Positions 25,988-34,577 of a DNA stretch of 43,401 bases are shown here, one piece after another. Under the pieces are notes generated by a model that saw only the letters and a program-made list of their open reading frames with translations, made no database searches and was not told where the DNA came from. The number at the start of each line of letters is the position of its first letter. Position 1 is the stretch's first letter. The position numbers and the translations under genes are program-made. The stretch comes from an uncultured Prevotella sp. (GTDB lineage Bacteria > Bacteroidota > Bacteroidia > Bacteroidales > Bacteroidaceae), in the NCBI GenBank assembly GCA_900553465.1, contig USDT01000024.1, forward strand, positions 1 through 43,401, given 5' to 3'.

Positions 25988-28900
25988 ATGAAAAATTATA
26001 AGTTAGTGAACAATACGCTTGGATGGCTGACTTTTCTTATTGCAGCCTTTGTGTATTGTTCAACAATTGAGCCGACAGCCAGTTTTTGGGACTGTCCCGA
26101 ATTTATTACAACAGGTTACAAATTAGAAGTAGGTCATCCGCCTGGAGCTCCGTTCTTCATGCTTACGGCAAATCTGTTCTCACAGTTTGCGAGCGATCCT
26201 TCACAGGTGGCTAAGATGGTAAATATAATGAGTGCGTTGCTCAGCGCCACGACCATATTGTTCCTCTTCTGGACTATCACCCATCTTACACGTAAGCTCA
26301 TTCTTAAAGACTGGAGCCAGTTGACTACTGCCAAACTCGTTGCCATTCAGGCATCAGGACTTGTCGGCGCGCTCATCTATACATTCAGCGATACATTCTG
26401 GTTCTCGGCTGTCGAAGGCGAGGTATATGCTTATTCTTCAGCTTTCACGGCTGTTGTGTTCTGGCTTATTCTCAAATGGGAGGATCATGCCGACGAACCT
26501 CACAGCGACCGATGGCTTGTGCTTATCGCATACATGACAGGACTTTCCATCGGTGTGCATCTTCTTAACTTACTTTGTATACCGGCCATTGTGCTTGTCT
26601 ATTGCTATCGTCGTTTCCCAGACATCGAACTCAAAGGCTCGCTTGTTGCTCTTGTCATTTCGTTTGTCATTGTTGCGGCAGTGCTTTACGGTGTTGTACC
26701 GGGCATTGTGACTGTTGGCGGATGGTTCGAACTTCTTTTCGTGAATGTTCTAGGATGTCCGTTCAACACAGGTGAGATAGTATATATCATTCTGCTTGTT
26801 GCAACTGTTATCTGGGCTATATACGAAACTTATACAGGAGGCAGTCTCAAGAGACAGAATATCGCATTCGTATTGTCAGTAGGTATGCTCGGCATACCGT
26901 TCTACGGTTACGGATGGTCGGCTGCTGTCATTGGTGTGATAGTGATGGGTGTTCTCTATTATCTGCTCGGCCGTACCCGCAAGGTTGAGAAAAAGGTTGT
27001 ACCTTATGTTACCGCACGCATCAAGAATACAGTGCTTCTGTGTCTGCTGATGCTCATGATTGGTTATTCAAGTTATGCGGTTATCGTAATACGTTCTTCT
27101 GCCAACCCGCCGATGGATCAGAACTCACCGGAGGACATCTTCACACTTGGCAGTTATCTCAGCCGCGACCAGTACGGTGACAGTCCGCTGCTTTACGGTC
27201 AGGCATATACATCACAGGTTGCGTTCGACGTAAAGGGCAACATGTGCGAGCCGCGCAGAAAGCAGGGCGCTCCTATCTGGCAGCGTAAGGAAAAAGCCGA
27301 CAGTACTGAGAAAGATTCTTATTTCGTAGTAAGCCATAAGGAGAAGCTTGTTTATGCGCAGAATATGCTGTTCCCGCGTATGCACAGTTCAGCCCATGCT
27401 GAGGCCTATGAGAGCTGGATGGGCGGAGTGAACGGTACCGAAGTGCCTTACGACCGTTGCGGAGAGCCAATCACAGTGAAGGTTCCTTCACAGATAGACA
27501 ACCTCCGTTTCTTCCTTTCATATCAGTGCAACTTCATGTACTGGCGCTATTTCATGTGGAATTTCGCAGGCCGTCAGAACGACATCCAGGGCAACGGTGA
27601 GCCGGAGCACGGCAACTGGATAACAGGATTCTCGTTCATCGACAATATGCTTTTGGGTGATCAGAGCAAACTGCCTGACGATCTCAAGAACAACAAGGGT
27701 CACAATGTGTTCTATTGTATGCCGCTTCTGCTTGGTCTGCTCGGACTTTTCTGGCAGGCATGGAGAGGCCGTCGCGGAATCCGTCAGTTCTGGGTTGTCT
27801 TCTTCCTGTTCTTCATGACAGGACTTGCAATTGTCATCTATCTGAACCAGACACCGCAGCAGCCGCGCGAACGTGACTATGCTTATGCAGGTTCGTTCTA
27901 TGCTTTTGCTATCTGGTGCGGTATGGGTGTCGCTGCAATCATTGACTATCTGAAGAAGAAACTCAAGGGTCATGAACTTGTTGTTGCTTCCATCGTAGGT
28001 GCTATATGTCTGCTTGTGCCTGTACAGATGGCAAGCCAGACCTGGGACGACCACGATCGCAGCGGACGTTACACCTGCCGCGACTTCGGTCAGAACTATC
28101 TGATGACACTTCAGGACAAGGGCAATCCTATCATCTTCACCAATGGTGATAACGACACATTCCCGTTGTGGTACAACCAGGAAGTGGAAGGTGTACGCAC
28201 AGACACACGTGTCTGCAACCTCAGCTATCTGCAGACCGACTGGTACATCGACCAGATGAAACGTCCGGCATACGATTCACCGTCAGTTCCTATATCATGG
28301 CCGCGTATCGACTATTGCTCCGGAACCAACGAGGTTGTGGAGATACATCCTTACGTGAAGCAGCAGATTCTGGATTTCTATAAGCAGAATCCGGAAGAAG
28401 CCAAGGCTCAGTTCGGAGATGATCCGTTCGATGTGAAGAACGTCATGAAGTACTGGGTGCGCTCAAAGGATAACGACATGCGCATCATTCCTACAGATAC
28501 TCTCTACGTTAAGATAGACAAGGAAGCTGTGAAGAAGAGCGGCATGCTCATGGCAAGCGATTCCATACCGGACAAGATGGTCATCTCGCTCGCAGGAAAA
28601 CGTGTGCTCGGTAAGGGCGAACTGATGATGCTCGAGATGATTTCTCAGTGCAACTGGACACGTCCGCTTTATATTGCGACAACAGTAGGTGCAGACAATT
28701 ACATGAATCTTGGTGACAACTTTGTACAGGAAGGTCTGGCTTATCGTATCACTCCGTTCACAACAAAGAATCCGGGAGTGAAGAGTTTCGATACAGAGAA
28801 GGCATACAACAACCTCATGAAACGTTACAAGTGGGGTGGCCTGGAGAAACCGGGACTCTATCTTGACGAGACTGTGATGCGTATGTGCTACACTCATCGT

Positions 28901-29314
28901 CATCTGTTCGCTATGCTTGCTCTTGAACTCATCAATGAGAACAAGAAGGACAAGGCTCTCGAAGTGCTTGACAAGTGTCTTAAGGTGATACCTGATTACA
29001 ATGTGCCGATGACATACATATCGGGTGGAGCTGATCTGGCACGTGCGTATGCTCTTGCCGGACAGAAGGCCAAAGCTGCAAAACTGCTCGATGCAGTATG
29101 GAAGAATGCCGAACAGTACGCTTTATGGTACGTGTCGCTCAAGGGTGCACGCTTCACTCAGGCTCAGAGCGATTTCCTGCGTCAGGCTGTAATGATGCAG
29201 AGTACGGCAGAACTGACATCAATGGTCGACCAGAAACTTGCTGCGAAGCGCATGCAGAGACTCAACGCTCTCTACACCGAATATCGCAACAAAGGTGGTG
29301 TGGAACTGAAATAA
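25988..29314 (+). CDS. DUF2723 (GT117-type) multi-pass membrane protein
   Basis: A 1108-residue protein. The first half has about eleven transmembrane segments in the GT-C style, with acidic residues D35 and E38 in the first periplasmic loop (FWDCPEF) and GHPPGAP just after, which mark the DUF2723 family. The second half (from about 680) is largely soluble, with helical TPR-like repeats near the end (around KDKALEVLDKCLKVIPD). DUF2723 is placed in glycosyltransferase family GT117 with the eukaryotic O-mannosyltransferase TMEM260. A role in transferring a lipid-linked sugar to exported proteins is therefore possible but unproven here. It is conserved across Bacteroidetes. A polysaccharide deacetylase gene follows after 12 bases, probably in one operon. 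Confidence 0.87.
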   Translation: MKNYKLVNNTLGWLTFLIAAFVYCSTIEPTASFWDCPEFITTGYKLEVGHPPGAPFFMLTANLFSQFASDPSQVAKMVNIMSALLSATTILFLFWTITHLTRKLILKDWSQLTTAKLVAIQASGLVGALIYTFSDTFWFSAVEGEVYAYSSAFTAVVFWLILKWEDHADEPHSDRWLVLIAYMTGLSIGVHLLNLLCIPAIVLVYCYRRFPDIELKGSLVALVISFVIVAAVLYGVVPGIVTVGGWFELLFVNVLGCPFNTGEIVYIILLVATVIWAIYETYTGGSLKRQNIAFVLSVGMLGIPFYGYGWSAAVIGVIVMGVLYYLLGRTRKVEKKVVPYVTARIKNTVLLCLLMLMIGYSSYAVIVIRSSANPPMDQNSPEDIFTLGSYLSRDQYGDSPLLYGQAYTSQVAFDVKGNMCEPRRKQGAPIWQRKEKADSTEKDSYFVVSHKEKLVYAQNMLFPRMHSSAHAEAYESWMGGVNGTEVPYDRCGEPITVKVPSQIDNLRFFLSYQCNFMYWRYFMWNFAGRQNDIQGNGEPEHGNWITGFSFIDNMLLGDQSKLPDDLKNNKGHNVFYCMPLLLGLLGLFWQAWRGRRGIRQFWVVFFLFFMTGLAIVIYLNQTPQQPRERDYAYAGSFYAFAIWCGMGVAAIIDYLKKKLKGHELVVASIVGAICLLVPVQMASQTWDDHDRSGRYTCRDFGQNYLMTLQDKGNPIIFTNGDNDTFPLWYNQEVEGVRTDTRVCNLSYLQTDWYIDQMKRPAYDSPSVPISWPRIDYCSGTNEVVEIHPYVKQQILDFYKQNPEEAKAQFGDDPFDVKNVMKYWVRSKDNDMRIIPTDTLYVKIDKEAVKKSGMLMASDSIPDKMVISLAGKRVLGKGELMMLEMISQCNWTRPLYIATTVGADNYMNLGDNFVQEGLAYRITPFTTKNPGVKSFDTEKAYNNLMKRYKWGGLEKPGLYLDETVMRMCYTHRHLFAMLALELINENKKDKALEVLDKCLKVIPDYNVPMTYISGGADLARAYALAGQKAKAAKLLDAVWKNAEQYALWYVSLKGARFTQAQSDFLRQAVMMQSTAELTSMVDQKLAAKRMQRLNALYTEYRNKGGVELK

Positions 29315-29326
29315 AGACTCCGGGTA

Positions 29327-29938
29327 ATGATTATCGAACAGCCCGCACAGTGGTTACGCTGGCTATATCCGAGAGCTCTGTGGAGAATGAACAAAAAGGA
29401 AAGGGCGGTCTATCTGACGTTCGACGACGGACCAATTCCTGAATCGACGCCCTTCATTCTCAAAACTCTTGCTGAATACGGAGCACGTGCCACGTTCTTC
29501 ATGGTAGGCGACAATGTACGGAAATATCCCGAACTGTATGAAAGTATAGTGGCTGCCGGCCATCAGGTCGGCAACCACACATTTCATCACCTCGGTGGTT
29601 TCAAACATTTTGCGACAACCTACATAAAGGACACAAATGCTGCCAACGAACTCATAAAGGCCCGTTACTTCAGACCGCCACACGGTTGCATGAGTTATGC
29701 CGAATATCTGTGGCTGCGCCGGAAATATAATATTGTTATGTGGGATCTCGTCACACGCGACTATTCCAAGTGGATGACAGCCGATGATGTTGTAGAGAAT
29801 GTTAAGCGTTATACGCGCAACGGTTCCATAATAACATTCCACGACTCACTCAAGAGTATAGACAAACTGCACTTTGCACTTCCCGAGGCATTGCAGTGGT
29901 TGAAGGATCAGGGATATGAATTCAGAATATTTGAATGA
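29327..29938 (+). CDS. Polysaccharide deacetylase (NodB-homology) family protein
   Basis: A 203-residue carbohydrate esterase family 4-like protein. Motif 1 TFDDGP (31-36, D33 base and D34 metal ligand), motif 2 H84-x3-H88 (metal ligands), motif 3 RPPHG (116-120) and the late FHDS (171-174) are all present, so it should be an active metal-dependent N-deacetylase. No signal peptide is evident. The N-terminal MIIEQPAQWLRWLYPRALW may be an amphipathic membrane-associated segment, so a lipid-linked or cytoplasmic glycan substrate is as likely as peptidoglycan. It follows the DUF2723 gene by 12 bases, and a terminator begins at its stop codon. Confidence 0.9.
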   Translation: MIIEQPAQWLRWLYPRALWRMNKKERAVYLTFDDGPIPESTPFILKTLAEYGARATFFMVGDNVRKYPELYESIVAAGHQVGNHTFHHLGGFKHFATTYIKDTNAANELIKARYFRPPHGCMSYAEYLWLRRKYNIVMWDLVTRDYSKWMTADDVVENVKRYTRNGSIITFHDSLKSIDKLHFALPEALQWLKDQGYEFRIFE

Positions 29939-29970
29939 GGCAATACCGAAAGGTACTGCCTCATTTTTTA
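29936..29970 (+). terminator. Intrinsic terminator overlapping the deacetylase stop codon
   Basis: A 12-bp stem with one mismatch (29936-29947 with 29952-29963), a GAAA tetraloop and a T run (29965-29969). The TGA stop codon forms the first three bases of the stem. Confidence 0.9.
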
Positions 29971-30109
29971 TATTATGATTTCTGCTGCTGTGTCGAAATC
30001 TATTGGCACGACAATCTTATCAGCATACAATATACATGCCGAAACTATATGATTGAATAATTGAATGTGGTGAATAAAATGTGATTAATATTTTGTGTCT
30101 TTCATTGTG

Positions 30110-30182
30110 AGCGGCAAACGGGGCTCGAACCCGCGACCCCCAGCTTGGGAAGCTAGTGCTCTGCCAACTGAGCTACTGCCGC
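30110..30182 (-). tRNA. tRNA-Gly (anticodon CCC)
   Basis: Complete 73-nt cloverleaf with 7-bp acceptor, 4-bp D, 5-bp anticodon and 5-bp T stems. The anticodon loop is UUCCCAA, reading GGG codons, and the discriminator base is U73 as usual for bacterial tRNA-Gly. CCA is not encoded. It follows tRNA-Thr by 24 bases on the same strand, sharing its promoter. Confidence 0.96.
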
Positions 30183-30206
30183 ATAGTACATTTGCCACTT
30201 TATCTG

Positions 30207-30279
30207 AGCCGATACCCGGGCTCGAACCGGGGACCTATTCATTACGAATGAATTGCTCTACCAACTGAGCCATATCGGC
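30207..30279 (-). tRNA. tRNA-Thr (anticodon CGU)
   Basis: Complete 73-nt cloverleaf with perfectly paired acceptor, anticodon and T stems. The anticodon loop UUCGUAA reads ACG codons. No encoded CCA. First gene of a two-tRNA unit read from the promoter at 30309-30340. Confidence 0.96.
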
Positions 30280-30308
30280 AAAACATGACGTGATCGTCAT
30301 ATCATGTG

Positions 30309-30340
30309 CAAAGGTAATTCATTTTTTTCTAAAGACCAAA
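30309..30340 (-). promoter_or_regulatory. Promoter of the tRNA-Thr/tRNA-Gly unit
   Basis: Minus-strand TTTG (30340-30337), 20 bases, then TACCTTTG (30316-30309): an exact match to the Bacteroidetes consensus, about 30 bases upstream of tRNA-Thr. Confidence 0.8.
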
Positions 30341-31079
30341 TATTAAAGCTGTTTTTTATTGGTGCTGAAGGTGCATGGTAGCGAATCTGGTTGAGGGATG
30401 TGATGGGTTTGTGAGTATGGTGATGGCGGGTGTTTGTTTTTTCGTGATGTCAGTATTTTTATGGATATGTGGCATGTTTGTAAAGGCGCGGTGTTGTCTT
30501 GAAGACACATCATCATGGCTATATCGACGCAGTGTGTAAATGTTAAATTCGCGGGAGTTATTAAGTTAAATAATTTTTTGAATTTAACATTTCATTTTTT
30601 GAATTCTAGAAATCCGACAGCCCATGAAACGTGGATTATCGGACAGGTCTGCGAATTTCGCATTCTGTTTTATTCCTGATTAATTTCTGATAAGCACTCT
30701 TTCGCATTCCGATATGGTTGGTTTCGGAGGTCGAAATGAACTTTATCATGCCCTGATATAGGCTTGATCGCAGTGCGATTCGGGCTCTTTCGGACCAAGG
30801 TATGATGCTTGAAATAGTGATGTGTTATTTAAGTGTCTGATTATTAAGGAGTTGGTTTATCTTTCAATATTCGGGCTGTACGCGATGAAAAAATTTTTTG
30901 TTGAAAATATTTGATTTTTAAGTGGGGTAGAGAATCGGTTTTTCGCGATTTTAGTTCATTATAATCATTTATCCGGACTACTGCTGCACGGCAGTCAAGG
31001 CTTCTTCACGTGGCCTCGGAATCATGGCAGTTGTCTTTGTAGGAAACTCATGTCCGCTATGTCTCACAGATCGTAATAT
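30341..31079. other. Gene-free region with several small palindromes
   Basis: About 740 bases with no open frame of note on either strand. It contains a perfect 10-bp inverted repeat TGTTAAATTC/GAATTTAACA (30541-30550, 30580-30589), a direct repeat TTTCGCATTC (30656-30665 and 30700-30709), TTTCG/CGAAA arms (30722-30726, 30732-30736) and a TCGCAGTGCGA near-palindrome around 30770. These may be remnants or an untranslated RNA; no known RNA family is recognised. Confidence 0.5.
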
Positions 31080-31119
31080 AAAAAGACAGCGGCTGCAATA
31101 AAGTCATGCAACCGCCGTC
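31080..31119 (-). terminator. Intrinsic terminator of the DUF4827-glmM unit
   Basis: On the minus strand a 13-bp stem with two G-U pairs (31119-31107 with 31097-31085) is followed by five T residues (31084-31080). It begins 27 bases after the glmM stop codon. Confidence 0.9.
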
Positions 31120-31146
31120 CTTATATGTCTGTTGTTATTATGTTGT

Positions 31147-32535
31147 TTATTTTTTCTGCATGTCGTAAACAACCTGCATGAGTGTTTTGCCGAGTTCGTC
31201 GGCCTCTTCCATTGTGTGTGCCTCGCTATATACTCTTATGATAGGCTCTGTGTTCGATTTACGCAGGTGCACCCACTTGTCTTTGAAATCGATCTTCACG
31301 CCGTCGATATCGGTTATTTTCTCGTTGGCGTACATCTCTTTCACTTTCTCGAGTATTGCGTCGATATCAGTGTCCGGTGTCAGGTCTATGCGGTTTTTCG
31401 CAATGAAGTATTCCGGATAGGTGGCCTTCAGTTCGCTTGCCTTGCATTTTTTGTGTGCCAAGTTCGACAGGAACAGAGCTATTCCTACAAGGGCGTCGCG
31501 GCCGTAGTGGCTCTCCGGATAGATCACTCCGCCGTTGCCTTCGCCTCCGATCACGGCTCCGGTGTTCTTCATCATTGTGGTAACGTTCACTTCGCCTACA
31601 GCCGATGCTGTGTATTGTCCTCCGTATTGTTCGGTAACGTCGCGCAGTGCGCGTGTTGAACTGAGGTTTGACACAGTGTTGCCCGGTGTGTGGGAGAGTA
31701 CGTAGTCGGCTACACTCACCAGTGTGTATTCCTCTCCGAACATTCTGCCGTCCTCGCAGATGAATGCCAGACGGTCTACGTCGGGATCGACAACAATGCC
31801 AAGATCGTATTTGCCGTCGCATGTGAGCGACATGATGTCGCCGAGATTCTTCTCAAGCGGTTCCGGATTGTGGGCGAAATCGCCGTTTGCCTCGCCGTTG
31901 AGTATATGGTATTCCACTCCCAGTGCTTCGAAAAGCTGTGGCAGGATGATGCCTCCTACGCTGTTGATGGTGTCGGCGCATACTCTGAAGTGAGCGTTGC
32001 GTATGGCTTCGGTGTCAACCAACTGGAGTGCAAGCACACTGTCTATATGGCGCTGGTTGAAAGAATTGTCCTCCGTATAATGTCCCATTGTGTCGACATC
32101 GGCATATTCGAAGTCTTCTGCTTCAGCTATTCTCAGAACTTCGTTGCCGTCATCCTTTGTGAGAAACTCTCCATGTGAGTTGAGAAGTTTCAGGGCGTTC
32201 CACTGTCTCGGATTGTGGCTGGCTGTGATGATGATACCTCCGTCGGCCTTCAGCATTGTTACTGCCAGCTCAGTGGTAGGTGTTGTGGCCAGTCCTATGT
32301 TCACTACGTCGTAACCCATACCCAGAAGTGTGCCGCATACAATGTCCTTTACCATTTCGCCGGATATTCTGGCGTCACGTCCGACAACAATCTTGCCGCT
32401 GCCTGATTTGGCGTTACGCTTCATGAATGTGGCGTATGCCGATGTGAATTTCACGATGTCCAGCGGGTTCAGTGTGTCGCCGGTACGGCCTCCGATGGTG
32501 CCGCGTATTCCTGATATTGATTTTATGAGTGTCAT
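31147..32535 (-). CDS. glmM: Phosphoglucosamine mutase-type phosphohexomutase
   Basis: A 462-residue alpha-D-phosphohexomutase with all four domains. The phosphoserine loop TASHNP is at 104-109 (S106), the metal-binding DPDVDR at 250-255, the sugar-binding GGEGNGG at 330-336, and the phosphate-binding RKSNTEPIIRVYSEA near 430. GlmM turns glucosamine-6-phosphate into glucosamine-1-phosphate for UDP-GlcNAc, feeding peptidoglycan and lipopolysaccharide. The GEGNGG sugar loop differs from the GEQSGH of E. coli GlmM and resembles archaeal-type members, so phosphomannomutase/phosphoglucomutase activity is an alternative. It follows the DUF4827 gene with a four-base gap, so the two are co-transcribed. 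Confidence 0.88.
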   Translation of the reverse strand: MTLIKSISGIRGTIGGRTGDTLNPLDIVKFTSAYATFMKRNAKSGSGKIVVGRDARISGEMVKDIVCGTLLGMGYDVVNIGLATTPTTELAVTMLKADGGIIITASHNPRQWNALKLLNSHGEFLTKDDGNEVLRIAEAEDFEYADVDTMGHYTEDNSFNQRHIDSVLALQLVDTEAIRNAHFRVCADTINSVGGIILPQLFEALGVEYHILNGEANGDFAHNPEPLEKNLGDIMSLTCDGKYDLGIVVDPDVDRLAFICEDGRMFGEEYTLVSVADYVLSHTPGNTVSNLSSTRALRDVTEQYGGQYTASAVGEVNVTTMMKNTGAVIGGEGNGGVIYPESHYGRDALVGIALFLSNLAHKKCKASELKATYPEYFIAKNRIDLTPDTDIDAILEKVKEMYANEKITDIDGVKIDFKDKWVHLRKSNTEPIIRVYSEAHTMEEADELGKTLMQVVYDMQKK

Positions 32536-32539
32536 AATT

Positions 32540-33178
32540 TTAATATCCTCTTTGATATGTTATTTCGTATAAGCACGGATAAACACCCGATGAAGCATAC
32601 TGATGACCTTGTGTGTGAGGAACAATGAGTTTCACTTTTGCAATCTCCTCACCCGGTTTTGCCGGACGTCCTATCTTGATGTATGTGAGCGGTGCGAGCC
32701 ATCCGGCGGGGACGGAAGCACTGCCGTATATTGAATACATCACGCTTGCACCTTCGATGAATGATGCTCTGAATGTACCGGATGTGTTCTTCACACTCAT
32801 TTTGTCCACCTGTGCGGCAAGTCCGAGAATGTCGTTTGTAAGCTGGAGAGAGTCTGTCAGCAGATTGCGCTCGCTGAAGCGGCATAATATGGTCGCCGTT
32901 TCGCCGTCCTTGAGTTTCTCGCCGCATCCTTCACGTATTATCTGCATGTACACACCGGTGGTCTCGAAGAGTACGTATTCGTTTTTGGATACGTCGGTGG
33001 TTGAATCCTGTGCGTGGAATTCTTTTTCCGAAATCACCTTTATGTTTTCTTTTGCAATGTAGCTTCTTATGGCCGAACGTTCTTTCTTTTTCTTGTCTGC
33101 GTACGACTCTGTGTCGTCACACGCCATAAGTGTGAACAATGCTGCGAATGCAAGTAATGCGAATTTTATCTTTCCCAT
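32540..33178 (-). CDS. DUF4827-type lipoprotein
   Basis: A 212-residue predicted lipoprotein. The start at 33178 is chosen because MGKIKFALLAFAALFTLMAC gives a compact signal peptide with lipobox LMAC; the frame is open 27 codons further upstream but that stretch is hydrophilic. After the cysteine comes an acidic and lysine-rich linker (DDTESYADKKKKERSA), then a beta-rich domain ending in VYPCLYEITYQ that is reminiscent of FKBP-like peptidyl-prolyl isomerases. It matches the Bacteroidales DUF4827 family, of unknown function. It lies four bases upstream of glmM and 208 bases after nrnA. A TAACTTTG (33289-33282) upstream is a likely -7 box. Confidence 0.8.
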   Translation of the reverse strand: MGKIKFALLAFAALFTLMACDDTESYADKKKKERSAIRSYIAKENIKVISEKEFHAQDSTTDVSKNEYVLFETTGVYMQIIREGCGEKLKDGETATILCRFSERNLLTDSLQLTNDILGLAAQVDKMSVKNTSGTFRASFIEGASVMYSIYGSASVPAGWLAPLTYIKIGRPAKPGEEIAKVKLIVPHTQGHQYASSGVYPCLYEITYQRGY

Positions 33179-33386
33179 ATCTGTTTTAGAGTATTTTGTT
33201 TTCAGTTTAAGCATTTTCATGTTGTCCATGACTTTCCGGGCCAGGGCATGATTCTGCATATTATGATATATGTATTCTGTGCAAAGTTATAAAAATAATG
33301 TGAGATTATATTTTTGAATATAGATAATTTAAGTATTATATATAATCATTATCCTCACTGTTGCAGCAGGGCCGGGCTTCGTTTTG

Positions 33387-34421
33387 TCATTTCAGTTTGT
33401 CGCCGTAGTGCATGATTGCTTTTCGTACAATCTCCTCGGCTTCTTCGAGCGAACATTCCAGTCTTCCGCCGCTAGCATTGAGATGACCGCCGCCGTTGAA
33501 GAATTCGGCAGCCATAGCATTGCATGCAAAGTCGTCCACAGAGCGCAGGCTTAGCCAGATAAGGTTGTCCTTGCGGTCGTCCTCTCTTAACGAAATTGAC
33601 AGTTTCATGCCTTTTATCTTCAGAGGTTCGTTCACGAGTCCTTCGGCATCACCCTTGATGAAGTGGAAATCCTTCATGGTCTGTCGGGATATGGAGAAGT
33701 ATGAGGCGTTGTAGTCGTTGAGCACGTTTAGCTTGTGATACATTATATATCCGCGCAGACGTATTGCCCAAGAGCTGTAGTTGTTGAACACATTGCGGTA
33801 TATCTTGTCCTTGTTTATTCCTTTTGTGAGCAGTTCGCTTATGATGAAGAATATTTCCGGATTGTTGGAATTGTATGTGAATCCTCCAGTGTCGGTCATC
33901 ATGCCGCAATATATACATGCCGCGCATTTTCTTGTCATCTTCTCGAAGTCGCCGCTCTGGTACATTATGCGGAACACAAGTTCGCATGTGCTGCTCATCT
34001 CAGGACGTGACACAGTGAGCACGGTGTCCATCTGAGGACCTATGTGATGGTCGATCATTATTTTCTTGGCGGGTGAGCCGGCAAGTGCATATTCCATCTC
34101 GTCAACGCGGCCGAAACCGTTGAAGTCAAGACAGAAAATGAGGTCGGCATCGCCTAAAAGTCTCTCGGCTCTTTCTTTGTGCTTGTCGTAGCGTATGATT
34201 TTTTCAGAATTGGGGAGCCACTGAAGAAAATCCGGATATGCGTCCGGGATAACTATATCGGCCGTCTTGCCTCTGTTGTTCAGAAATTCAAGCCATGCCA
34301 GCGAGGCTCCAAGTGCGTCGCCGTCCGGCGACTTGTGGGTGCATATGACAATGTGTTGCGAACATTCGGTGTGCTGGAGCAATGTTTCCAGTTCACCTTG
34401 TGTAAGTGTATTTATTTCCAT
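33387..34421 (-). CDS. nrnA: DHH-family bifunctional oligoribonuclease/PAP phosphatase
   Basis: A 344-residue DHH/DHHA1 phosphoesterase. N-terminal HKSPDGDALG (H29, D33, D35) and DHH (124-126) with D99 form the two-manganese site, and the C-terminal DHHA1 domain holds the substrate-binding GGGHLNASGG near residue 311. NrnA enzymes degrade nano-RNA of two to five nucleotides and dephosphorylate 3'-phosphoadenosine 5'-phosphate in the cytoplasm. Length and motif order fit NrnA. It is upstream of the DUF4827-glmM pair on the same strand, and TACCTTTG (34437-34430), nine bases before its ATG, is a probable -7 box implying an almost leaderless mRNA. Confidence 0.92.
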   Translation of the reverse strand: MEINTLTQGELETLLQHTECSQHIVICTHKSPDGDALGASLAWLEFLNNRGKTADIVIPDAYPDFLQWLPNSEKIIRYDKHKERAERLLGDADLIFCLDFNGFGRVDEMEYALAGSPAKKIMIDHHIGPQMDTVLTVSRPEMSSTCELVFRIMYQSGDFEKMTRKCAACIYCGMMTDTGGFTYNSNNPEIFFIISELLTKGINKDKIYRNVFNNYSSWAIRLRGYIMYHKLNVLNDYNASYFSISRQTMKDFHFIKGDAEGLVNEPLKIKGMKLSISLREDDRKDNLIWLSLRSVDDFACNAMAAEFFNGGGHLNASGGRLECSLEEAEEIVRKAIMHYGDKLK

Positions 34422-34429
34422 AATGTGTG

Positions 34430-34437
34430 CAAAGGTA
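34430..34437 (-). promoter_or_regulatory. -7 promoter box of nrnA
   Basis: TACCTTTG on the minus strand, a perfect -7 box whose last base lies only eight bases before the ATG (34421), so the transcript would have almost no leader. No clear TTG -33 element is seen at the normal distance. Confidence 0.55.
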
Positions 34438-34577
34438 ATAATTTTTGGTCATGATATGCTGTGAACCGGGCATAATTATACTATGCCCGCACTTTTATAT
34501 TATATTATTGTGTGCATTGGTGCAACTTTCTGTACGAAATCAGCGTCAAACCAAAAGAAAATACAAATATCAGTGAA

